From contig NZ_JACXSS010000001.1 in NCBI RefSeq assembly GCF_014850955.1, forward strand, positions 868,001-932,000: a stretch of DNA of 64,000 nucleotides, given 5' to 3'. Below, piece by piece: positions 56,961 through 64,000 of the stretch. The stretch is from Methylomonas albis. Lineage in GTDB: Bacteria > Pseudomonadota > Gammaproteobacteria > Methylococcales > Methylomonadaceae. The stretch's first letter is position 1. Every line of letters starts with the position of its first letter. Below the pieces are notes generated by a model. The model searched no databases and had not been told where the DNA came from. It saw only the letters and a list, made by a program, of their open reading frames with translations. The translations under genes and the position numbers were made by a program.

Positions 56961-57154
56961 AAAAACGGCTAGATTCTTGCTTTGTATTTGCTATTTTCAG
57001 CTAGCTACTCAGTTGCGTGGATTGCTGTAAGTTTTGCTGCATCGCGAATTCCAGAGGAATTAGTCCAAGCAGGTCTGTTCTGTATGGCTAATTTCCCTAT
57101 TCGATGTGAGAATTAGCGTTTGTCAGATTGCCTGACATTCTTCCCGGTTAATCC

Positions 57155-57961
57155 ATGCCCGACATTTCGAAACACGGCCACAGCACCAACTTGATCGGCA
57201 TGGCGACGGCTTGCATGGCTAGTCATCTGTTTAACCAATACCCCAAGCCCTTGCATATTGCCGGTACCCGTGAGTCGGTGCCCGGACTGTTCGAGCAGTT
57301 GGCCGGCCAAGCCACGTTGGCCGAGTGCGGACGAATATTTCAAGACTATATGTGCGTGGTGTTTGGCTTCGAAACCGAGCAACGTTTGCGCGACGATGCC
57401 GAGGGACGGCGCCGGTATCGCAACAGTTATCTGCGCTTGATTCAGGATTGGGGGCTGGATTCCAACAATGCGCAGGGCGCGGTGCTGAAGGGCTGGGTGG
57501 AAAGCCGCTTTGGCCTGTTCCCCAATTACCATAAACAACAAATCAGCAGTTTTATGAGCAAGGATTGGATAGTCTACATCGAAGAAAAGATGAACAGCCG
57601 CTACCATAATAATTGCATTTATATGCAGCTGGATTTGTTGTACGAGTTTTGCCAGTGGGTGATTGAGCGCTTTCAAGTGCCGGCCGCGACCCATAAAACC
57701 CTGTATCGCGGCGTCAATGCCTTGGACGATTGGGTGGTTGCCGATCAAGACAAGCAGCATAAGATTGTGCGTTTCAACAGCATCGTGTCGTTTACCGACC
57801 GCTACAGCATCGCCAGCGAATTTGGCGGCTATATCTTGGAAGTTGAGGTGCCTATGGTGAAGTTAGTGTTTTTTACCGACCTGCTGCCGCACCACGCCTT
57901 GCGTGGCGAAGCGGAATATCTGGTAATTGGCGGCGATTATCGAGTGAAGGTGCAACGATGA
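57155..57961 (+). CDS. draT: NAD-dinitrogen-reductase ADP-ribosyltransferase DraT
   Basis: Transfers ADP-ribose from NAD to an arginine of the nitrogenase Fe protein (NifH), switching nitrogenase off in response to ammonium or energy loss. The 268-residue protein follows the DraT family throughout: an N-terminal helical part, then LYRGVNALDDW and RFNSIVSFTDRYSIASEFGG, and the C-terminal GEAEYLVIGGDYRV carrying the expected glutamate. Its stop overlaps the draG start by four bases (ATGA). The nearest nif genes are about 40 kb away in this window. Confidence 0.94.
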   Translation: MPDISKHGHSTNLIGMATACMASHLFNQYPKPLHIAGTRESVPGLFEQLAGQATLAECGRIFQDYMCVVFGFETEQRLRDDAEGRRRYRNSYLRLIQDWGLDSNNAQGAVLKGWVESRFGLFPNYHKQQISSFMSKDWIVYIEEKMNSRYHNNCIYMQLDLLYEFCQWVIERFQVPAATHKTLYRGVNALDDWVVADQDKQHKIVRFNSIVSFTDRYSIASEFGGYILEVEVPMVKLVFFTDLLPHHALRGEAEYLVIGGDYRVKVQR

Positions 57962-58832
57962 ATGAGCAGTTAATGAGTCGGGCTTTAGGCGCTTACTTGG
58001 GTTTTGCTTGCGGCGATGCGTTAGGGGCGACGGTGGAGTTCATGTCGCCCAAGCAAATCCAAAAACGTTACGGTGTGCATACGGAAATGATTGGTGGCGG
58101 CTGGTTGGGGCTGGAGCCGGGGCAGGTTACCGACGATACACAAATGTCGTTAGCGTTAGGGCAAGCCATCATCGACCATCAGGATTGGAATTTACAGGCC
58201 GTGGCCGACAACTTTCTGGCTTGGCTGGAAAGCGATCCGCCGGATGTCGGCAATACTTGTCGGCGCGGTATCGTGCGTTATCGCGACGAGGGTGTGTTAA
58301 TTGGCTTGCCGCGTGACGACGAAGCCGGCAACGGTGCTTGCATGCGTAACCTGCCGGTGATACTGGCGACGCTGAATCGGCCGGATGATTTTGAAATTTG
58401 GAGTTTGCAACAGAGTCGGATTACCCATCATAACCCACTGTCCGACGCTGCAACCTTGGCTTTGGGGCGGATGACCAATCTATTGATTAACGGACAAGGC
58501 TTGGATGTCTGTCGGCTGGAAGCTGGGCGTTTGATAGACCAATACCGCGAATTTGCCTTCGACCCGTATCCGGGCAAAGCCTCCGGCTACATCGTCGATA
58601 CCGTACAGACGGTGCTGTATTATTTTTTTAATACTGACAGTTTCGAATCCTGCCTGATCGCTATCGTGAATCAGGGGGGGATGCGGATACGACGGGGGCC
58701 TTGGCGGGGATGTTGGCCGGGGCGAAATACGGGTTGGAACAGATTCCAATTCGCTGGCTCGAGCAATTGGATGGGCAGGTTGCTGGGCAAATACGGCGGC
58801 AGCTGGTGGCACTTATTCAAATGAATGCCTGA
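57958..58832 (+). pseudogene. draG: ADP-ribosyl-dinitrogen reductase glycohydrolase DraG, frameshifted
   Basis: DraG removes ADP-ribose from NifH and restores nitrogenase; it uses a di-metal centre. Up to NQGG (about residue 240) the protein is normal, with GFACGDALGA and VTDDTQMS holding the first metal ligands. At the G7 run 58674-58680 the frame slips, and as given the protein ends with an unrelated tail at 58824. Adding one G restores DADTTGALAGMLAGAKYG, the second metal-binding motif, and a normal end at 58832. As read, the protein should be inactive. Sequence error, real mutation or reversible slippage are the options. Confidence 0.9.
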
Positions 58833-58869
58833 ATAAGCGGTTGGATGCAGGTTACCGGTGAGTAGCAGC

Positions 58870-59556
58870 TCAAGCCGCTACTTCAAATAAAGCGCCAACG
58901 CCAGCCGTCAAGGCCATCGCCAACGTGCCCCAAAAACACACTCGCACACCGGCGGCCAGCATGGCAGCGCCGCCGGCACGGGCGGATAGGACGCCTAGCG
59001 ATACCAACAGCAATAAGGAGCCGCTCGCTACGGCCCAAATCAACACTGCTGCCGGTGCCCAAAACACAATCAACAAAGGCAATATGGCGCCGATCGAAAA
59101 ACTAGCTGCCGATGAAAATGCCGCCAGCACCGGGCGCGCGGCGGAGGTGTCGGTGATGCCCAGTTCGTCGCGGCTATGCGCGCCTAGCGCATCGTGCGCC
59201 ATTAGCTGTCTGGCCACCTCAGCGGCCAGCGTTTCGTCCAGGCCGCGCCCAACGTAAATAGCCGTCATTTCCGCATGTTCGTGTTCCGGATAGGCGGCGA
59301 GTTCCCTACGCTCACGTTCCAAGTCGGCATGTTCTGTGTCGGCTTGCGAACAGACTGACACATATTCGCCGGCGGCCATGGACATCGCGCCGGCTACCAG
59401 GCCGGCAATGCCAGCGATCAAGATATGTTTGGCATCCACGCCGGCTGCTGCGACGCCCAAGATCAGACTGGCGGTGGAGACGATGCCGTCGTTTGCGCCC
59501 AGCACGGCCGCGCGGAGCCAGCCGATTCGGTGGTTTTTGTGTCTTTCGATATGCAT
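58870..59556 (-). CDS. VIT1/CCC1-family Fe2+/Mn2+ transporter
   Basis: A 228-residue inner-membrane protein with five helices, of the VIT1/CCC1 family of iron and manganese exporters. Family parts are VLGANDGIVSTASLILGVAAA at the first helix, AGAMSMAAGEYVSV at the second, and the cytosolic metal-binding stretch with ERRELAAYPEHEHAEM. No ferritin-like domain is fused. A link to iron handling for nitrogenase is possible but unproven. Confidence 0.9.
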   Translation of the reverse strand: MHIERHKNHRIGWLRAAVLGANDGIVSTASLILGVAAAGVDAKHILIAGIAGLVAGAMSMAAGEYVSVCSQADTEHADLERERRELAAYPEHEHAEMTAIYVGRGLDETLAAEVARQLMAHDALGAHSRDELGITDTSAARPVLAAFSSAASFSIGAILPLLIVFWAPAAVLIWAVASGSLLLLVSLGVLSARAGGAAMLAAGVRVCFWGTLAMALTAGVGALFEVAA

Positions 59557-59727
59557 TCGGCTTTTCGCTATCCAAGTAGATGAGACTATGCCTGGATAGT
59601 AACCTGATTTCCTGGTCTAGGCCGAGCATTGTTGTCGGTTCTGAATGGGCTGGTTTGGTGCGTTACTTTCTGATTTGCGGCAATCGGCCTAGAATAGCCG
59701 GTTAATCTCTACTGTCATTGGTCACCG

Positions 59728-60660
59728 ATGAAAGATCAGTCGTTTACTTTCGAACAAATTCATATTGAAGTCGCCCGTAACGCGTCCGACGATTTCAACC
59801 TGTTTCATGACAAGCATAAATGGTTGCAGGTCACGCATAATCCATTCAAAGGCCCGATCGTGCTGGGGTTTCAATTGAATACCTTGATCGAATATCAGAT
59901 GCGCTTGTATCGGGAAGCGCATCACGAAGATCAGATCATCGCCGACAACCAGCTGCGTTTTAGCAATTACCAGATCATTTTTGTCAATGCCTTAAGGCCG
60001 CGGCAGGAGATGACGCTGGATATTAAAAAAACGCTGATCGCGACTATCCCGGAACTGACCTTGACTAATCGCATCGCGATTAAATCGCAAGGCAAAACTA
60101 TTTTGCTGGGCTATAAAAAGGAAACAAAAAATCCTTTGTTTTTGGTGGACACCGACCTAAGCAGTCTGCCGGATTTGAATGCGCTTGCCGATAAGACCAT
60201 CGTGCCCGGCACCGAGTTTTTTCTGAAGCGTAAGTGGATGAATAACGGCAATGTGAAGAACTTTCTGTCCGGTTCGTTTGCGGAGCAGTCCGATTACTTT
60301 GATGAGTTGATGCAGCTTGCGCACTATCCGGAAGTGTTTCCATGCAGCTTGACATCCGGGGCCTTGCTGGAGAAGGCGCAAATGGAGGATCACGATTTCA
60401 AGCGCAATCCGATGGTGTATACCTCGCATGATATATCGGTCGATCGCGTGCATCTGGCTAAGTTGAAAAACAACGATAAACTGCATATTCTGGTCAGGCA
60501 ACTGCCGGAGTCGCCGGACAAAACGCTGAACCACACCAGCATCATGTTACGTACCTACGAGTGCTTCGGGGTGTTGGAAAACAAAGCGGTTTTATTCAGG
60601 ATCAAACTGAATTTGGTGCCTTTGGAAGAAATTATTAAAAATTTGAGTGGGAAAACATAG
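59728..60660 (+). CDS. Hotdog-fold-like protein, function unknown
   Basis: A 310-residue soluble protein. The N-terminal part (EVARNASDDFNLFHDKHKW, then GPIVLGFQLNTLIEY) resembles the hydratase/MaoC hotdog pattern, where Asp-x5-His forms the active site. The second half (from about 165, TSHDISVDRVHLAKLKNNDK) could be a second hotdog. No named family is recognised with certainty. Its neighbours acpP and fabF make acyl-chain chemistry plausible, but the gap to acpP holds a separate promoter. Confidence 0.7.
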   Translation: MKDQSFTFEQIHIEVARNASDDFNLFHDKHKWLQVTHNPFKGPIVLGFQLNTLIEYQMRLYREAHHEDQIIADNQLRFSNYQIIFVNALRPRQEMTLDIKKTLIATIPELTLTNRIAIKSQGKTILLGYKKETKNPLFLVDTDLSSLPDLNALADKTIVPGTEFFLKRKWMNNGNVKNFLSGSFAEQSDYFDELMQLAHYPEVFPCSLTSGALLEKAQMEDHDFKRNPMVYTSHDISVDRVHLAKLKNNDKLHILVRQLPESPDKTLNHTSIMLRTYECFGVLENKAVLFRIKLNLVPLEEIIKNLSGKT

Positions 60661-60695
60661 CCTCAGGCCACGAATCGCCCCGTCGTGGGCGAATG

Positions 60696-60725
60696 TTGTG
60701 AATTTTTTGGAACATAAAGTATAAT
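60696..60725 (+). promoter_or_regulatory. Sigma70 promoter of acpP
   Basis: TTGTGA (60696-60701), 18 bases, TATAAT (60720-60725): a perfect -10 with a fair -35, about 110 bases before acpP. Confidence 0.7.
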
Positions 60726-60836
60726 CCGCGCTGTCGTTAGGCAAGGCCAGTGACGAGATTGCAAATTCAATTAATACAACACTAAAGATAGGTAAGTGCT
60801 CGCAGTCAGGCATTTGCATTGTTCGAGGAAAAAAAT

Positions 60837-61070
60837 ATGAGTAATATCGAAGAACGAGTTAAAAAGATTGTCGCAGAACAATTAGGCGTAAAAGAAGAAA
60901 TCGCGAACGATGCGTCTTTTGTTGACGATCTTGGCGCTGATTCTTTAGACACAGTTGAACTCGTCATGGCTCTGGAAGAAGAATTCGAATGCGAAATTCC
61001 AGACGAAGAAGCTGAAAAAATCACCACAGTCCAATTGGCTATCGATTATATCAACGCCAATCTGCAGTAA
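60837..61070 (+). CDS. acpP: Acyl carrier protein
   Basis: Carries growing fatty acyl chains on a phosphopantetheine arm. It is an acidic protein of 77 residues with the attachment serine in [10 protein letters not shown]. The sequence is standard for a proteobacterial AcpP from the opening [11 protein letters not shown] to YINANLQ. The ATG at 60837 with GAGGA upstream is preferred over a slightly longer frame. A strong hairpin follows before fabF. Confidence 0.98.
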   Translation: MSNIEERVKKIVAEQLGVKEEIANDASFVDDLGADSLDTVELVMALEEEFECEIPDEEAEKITTVQLAIDYINANLQ

Positions 61071-61083
61071 GTTGTTTCCAAAA

Positions 61084-61110
61084 GTTAGTGGATGGTTTCC
61101 ATCCACTAAC
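61084..61110 (+). terminator. Hairpin between acpP and fabF
   Basis: GTTAGTGGATGG (61084-61095) and CCATCCACTAAC (61099-61110) form a perfect 12-bp stem with a TTT loop, 14 bases after acpP. Without a strong T-run it probably acts as a partial terminator or RNA stabiliser, giving more acpP than fabF message. Confidence 0.75.
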
Positions 61111-61160
61111 CGGTTTATCCCCCTTCTCTGGTTGTCTTCTTTTTTTACCGGTAGTTTACT

Positions 61161-62404
61161 GTGAGCACACGTCGAGTTGTTATAACGGGCTTAGGCGCTA
61201 TTACGCCGTTAGCCAATAATGTTGCCGATACCTGGGATGGCATTGTCAACGGTAAGAGCGGCATTAGTCCGATCGATTCATTTGACATATCCCCCTTTGC
61301 AACGACGTTCGGCGGTGTGATTAGAAACTTCAATATCGGCGACTACATAGCAGAGAAGGATGCCAAGCGCATGGACGGCTTCGTGCATTACGGCATTGCG
61401 GCGGGCTGTCAGGCGATTGAGGATTCCGGTTTTGAAGTCACCGAAGAAAATGCCGAGCGGATCGGCGTAGCCATCGGCGCCGGGATCGGCGGTATCACCG
61501 GCATTGAAGAATGCTATGCCACTTATGTGGGGGTGGTCCCAGACGGATTTCACCGTTCTTTGTACCGGGTAACATCATCAATATGATTTCCGGTAATCTG
61601 TCGATCAAATACGGTTTGAAAGGCCCTAACTTTGCCATTGTCACCGCCTGTTCGACCGGTACCCATAATATTGGCGACGCGGCAAGATTGATCAAATACG
61701 GCGACGCCGATGTGATGGTGGCGGGCGGTGCGGAACGGTGCACGAGCTCGCCGACCGCGATGGGCGGATTTGCTTCGGCGAAAGCACTGTCGCGTCGCAA
61801 TGACAGTCCGACGACAGCCAGCCGGCCTTGGGATCGAGACCGCGACGGCTTCGTACTCAGCGACGGTGCGGGTGTGGTGGTTCTGGAAGAATTGGAACAT
61901 GCCAAGGCGCGCGGGGCGAAAATCTACGCGGAACTGGTCGGTTATGGGATGAGCGGCGATGCTTATCACATTACGTCGCCATCCGAGGGCGGCGAAGGTG
62001 CGGCGCGCTGTATGCGCAATGCGATGCGTGACGCCAAAATAAATCCGCAAGACGTGCACTATATCAACGCCCATGGTACCTCGACACCGGCTGGTGATAT
62101 TGGCGAAACGCATGCGATGAAATTGGCGCTGGGTGATTCCGCGTATAACGTGGCGGTCAGTTCCACCAAGTCGATGATCGGTCATTTGCTGGGCGCGGCA
62201 GGCGGTATCGAAGCGGTATTGACAGCCTTGGCTATCCAGAATCAAATCGCACCGCCGACCATCAATTTGGAAAATCCCGATCCCGAATGCGATCTGGATT
62301 ACGTCCCGAACATCGCCAGAAACATGAACATCGATGTGGCCATTTCCAATTCGTTTGGCTTTGGCGGCACCAATGGTTCTCTGGTTTTCAAGCGTTACCA
62401 ATAA
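61161..62404 (+). pseudogene. fabF: 3-oxoacyl-ACP synthase II FabF, frameshifted
   Basis: Condensing enzyme that extends acyl-ACP with malonyl-ACP. From the GTG at 61161 the frame is normal through [16 protein letters not shown], then stops at 61586. The remainder continues in another frame from [17 protein letters not shown], with catalytic Cys in VTACSTGTH, His in [11 protein letters not shown] and the [13 protein letters not shown] region, to a normal end. One G is missing in the run 61529-61533; with six Gs the two parts join as YVGGGPRR. Because FabF is a core enzyme and the rest is intact, a sequence error is likely. Other fabF copies could exist elsewhere. Confidence 0.92.
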
Positions 62405-62431
62405 GCGCTTCCGCTTCCGCAGTGTCTGGCT

Positions 62432-63253
62432 ATGTTTTTATTAAACGGCGAGCACAGACACTGTGTCGATGTTTCTGATCGAGGTTTTCAGTACGGCGAC
62501 GGTCTATTCGAGACCATCGAAGTGCTGCAGGGCAAACCGCTGTTTTTTGATCGACATCTAAAACGGCTGGCAGCAGGCTGTCAGCGGCTGCTGATCCCGA
62601 TGCCGGATACTGCCTTGCTTGATACTGAAGCCCGGCAATTGTGCGAGTCCAGCGAGCGGGCCGTGTTGAAGTTGATGGTCACGCGTGGCAGTGGCGGCCG
62701 CGGTTATCGGCAGCCAGAGCAAATTATCCCCACCAGACTGTTCAGTCTGTATCCTTATCCTGATTATCCCCAACAGTTTCAAACCGACGGTATTAGCGCG
62801 CGATTCTGTACGCAGCGTTTGGCAATCAACCCGAGCTTGGCCGGTATCAAGCATATGAACCGACTCGAGCAGATTTTAGCCAGAGCGGAATGGCAAGATG
62901 ATTCGATTCAAGAGGGTTTGATGTTGGATATTCAAGACCGGGTCGTGGAAGGCACGATGAGTAATCTATTCATCGTCAAGTCAGGAAGTTTATACACGCC
63001 GCTGCTTGGGCAGTGCGGCGTCGCGGGTATCGTGCGGGAGTTGATTATGGCGTTTGCGCAGCGGATCAAGTTGCCGTTATTTGAGCAAACAATTGATCAA
63101 GTTGCCGTTTTGCAGGCTGACGAATTATTTGTCAGTAACTCGGTGATCGGTATCTGGCCGATAAAGCGGTTGGAAGCGCAGGTTTTTAACGTCGGTGTGG
63201 TCACTCGGTGTTTGCAAGACCTGCTCAACACAGCCCGTATGGCGGAGGTATAG
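62432..63253 (+). CDS. pabC: Aminodeoxychorismate lyase
   Basis: PLP enzyme splitting 4-amino-4-deoxychorismate to p-aminobenzoate and pyruvate in folate synthesis. It is a 273-residue member of the class IV aminotransferase fold. The PLP lysine is in AGIKHMNRLEQI (about 141), and GLMLDIQDRVVEGTMSNLF is the conserved cofactor region with its glutamate. The position between fabF and mltG is the common gammaproteobacterial order. It starts 27 bases after fabF. Confidence 0.95.
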   Translation: MFLLNGEHRHCVDVSDRGFQYGDGLFETIEVLQGKPLFFDRHLKRLAAGCQRLLIPMPDTALLDTEARQLCESSERAVLKLMVTRGSGGRGYRQPEQIIPTRLFSLYPYPDYPQQFQTDGISARFCTQRLAINPSLAGIKHMNRLEQILARAEWQDDSIQEGLMLDIQDRVVEGTMSNLFIVKSGSLYTPLLGQCGVAGIVRELIMAFAQRIKLPLFEQTIDQVAVLQADELFVSNSVIGIWPIKRLEAQVFNVGVVTRCLQDLLNTARMAEV

Positions 63254-63255
63254 CA

Positions 63256-64000
63256 GTGTTCAGAAGCATAATCGCATTTACCTTATTGATGGTGCTGGGT
63301 TTGGTGTCGATTTGGGCCGGCATGCATTATCATCTGATCCTGAAAAAGCCGGTAGTCATGACCGAAACAGTCATAGAGATTAGAAAAGGCGATACACTGG
63401 AATCGGTGGTGAAGAATCTGCGTGCGCAGCAGGTGACCGTCAATCGCTTATGGTTCCGCCTGTTTGCGTATCGACATAACTTGGATCACTTGCTGAAGGT
63501 AGGCGAGTATGTGCTGGCTAAAGGGGCTACTGCCGCCGATATTCTGCAACAACTGACCGACGGTAAGACCCGTAAGTATTCGATTACTTTTCTGGAAGGT
63601 TGGTCTTTCAAGCAAGTATTTAACACCATCAAGAGTAATCCCAACCTGCAACACACGCTGACTGATAACCAACTGGAAGAGTTGATGGCGCAAATCGGCT
63701 CAGATAAAAATCATCCAGAAGGTTTGTTTTTTCCAGACACTTATTTCTTTGAAAAAAACACGTCCGATGTCGATCTATTGAAGCGTGCGCACGAAAGAAT
63801 GCAGGCGGTATTGAACGAGGAATGGCAAAAACGCGATGACGGCGTGCCGTTAGAAAACCCCTATGAAGCCCTGATTTTGGCGTCAATTGTCGAAAAAGAG
63901 ACCGGTGCCGGCGAAGAGCGCAGAAAGATTGCTGGGGTATTTGCTCGGCGCTTGAAGAAAGGCATGTTGTTGCAAACCGATCCTACCGTGATTTACGGTA
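63256..64000 (+). CDS. mltG: Endolytic transglycosylase MltG, partial (3' end outside window)
   Basis: Inner-membrane lytic transglycosylase that cuts nascent peptidoglycan and limits glycan length. The first 248 residues are present: an N-terminal membrane helix (about 5-27), a LysM-like region with ETVIEIRKGDTLESVV, then the YceG domain with NPEGLFFPDTY-type motif (HPEGLFFPDTYFF) and the catalytic glutamate in ASIVEKETGAG. The start is GTG at 63256, three bases after pabC. The gene runs past the window end at TDPTVIYG. Confidence 0.93.
   Translation, partial: MFRSIIAFTLLMVLGLVSIWAGMHYHLILKKPVVMTETVIEIRKGDTLESVVKNLRAQQVTVNRLWFRLFAYRHNLDHLLKVGEYVLAKGATAADILQQLTDGKTRKYSITFLEGWSFKQVFNTIKSNPNLQHTLTDNQLEELMAQIGSDKNHPEGLFFPDTYFFEKNTSDVDLLKRAHERMQAVLNEEWQKRDDGVPLENPYEALILASIVEKETGAGEERRKIAGVFARRLKKGMLLQTDPTVIYG

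Noticed and set aside
57018-57045. Possible sigma54 promoter before draT
   Set aside because: The GG and GC elements are about five bases too far apart for RpoN.
61550-62401. Long minus-strand frame across fabF
   Set aside because: It is the shadow of the conserved FabF coding sequence on the other strand.

Overview
The window comes from a gammaproteobacterium that fixes nitrogen and makes exopolysaccharide, most likely a Methylomonas-like methanotroph (Methylococcaceae). This is inferred from the nifENX operon type, draT-draG, a methanolan-style EPS locus, an exosortase-associated acyltransferase and moderate GC content. No methane or methanol oxidation gene lies in the window, so the genus is not proven.

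Layout. (1) 56-8176: on the minus strand, msrB-apeB-yfiR and a YfiN-like GGDEF/EAL protein; then sulfide:quinone oxidoreductase with a small membrane-protein gene carrying an in-frame stop; then a chemotaxis receptor. (2) 8986-17678: a nif operon behind a clear sigma54/NifA promoter: nifE, nifN, nifX, a DUF269 protein, a CCE_0567-type protein, ferredoxin III, a thioredoxin-like 2Fe-2S ferredoxin, then five less well-known genes ending in a GlcF-like Fe-S protein. (3) 17679-24676: an accessory island with a 42-bp minisatellite, a bacterial NACHT (NLR-like) protein with a nuclease-like N-terminus split by an IS5-family element, and a zeta-toxin-like pair. (4) 25231-38775: an EPS operon (priming transferase, Wza, Wzc, Wzy, Wzx, methyltransferase, four glycosyltransferases) followed by a LuxI-fold acyltransferase. 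(5) 39161-49438: a membrane coiled-coil protein, an AT-rich T5orf172/GIY-YIG gene, a caspase-like lipoprotein, an alpha/beta hydrolase lipoprotein, a MITE-like element, an autotransporter and a Ser/Thr kinase. (6) 49552-53872: a 1303-residue FAD/Fe-S fusion oxidoreductase and three tRNAs (Gly-Cys-Gly). (7) 53923-59556: an unknown membrane-anchored protein, a DUF3616 protein, aquaporin Z, draT-draG and a VIT-family transporter. (8) 59728-64000: a hotdog-like protein, then acpP-fabF-pabC-mltG, with mltG cut by the window end.

How it fits together. NifEN and its accessory proteins build the FeMo-cofactor, and DraT/DraG reversibly inactivate nitrogenase reductase. nifHDK is elsewhere. The priming transferase, flippase, polymerase, Wzc and Wza form a complete Wzx/Wzy export route, and the YfiR/YfiN-type pair could supply c-di-GMP control of such a matrix.

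Four genes are broken: the DUF2892-type gene (in-frame TAG), the NACHT gene (IS insertion; reading frame restored exactly if the IS and one TA are removed), draG (one G short in a G7 run) and fabF (one G short in a G5 run). The draG and fabF lesions are both single-G losses in G runs, and fabF is normally a core gene. Sequence error is therefore the first explanation for those two, with slippage or real mutation second.
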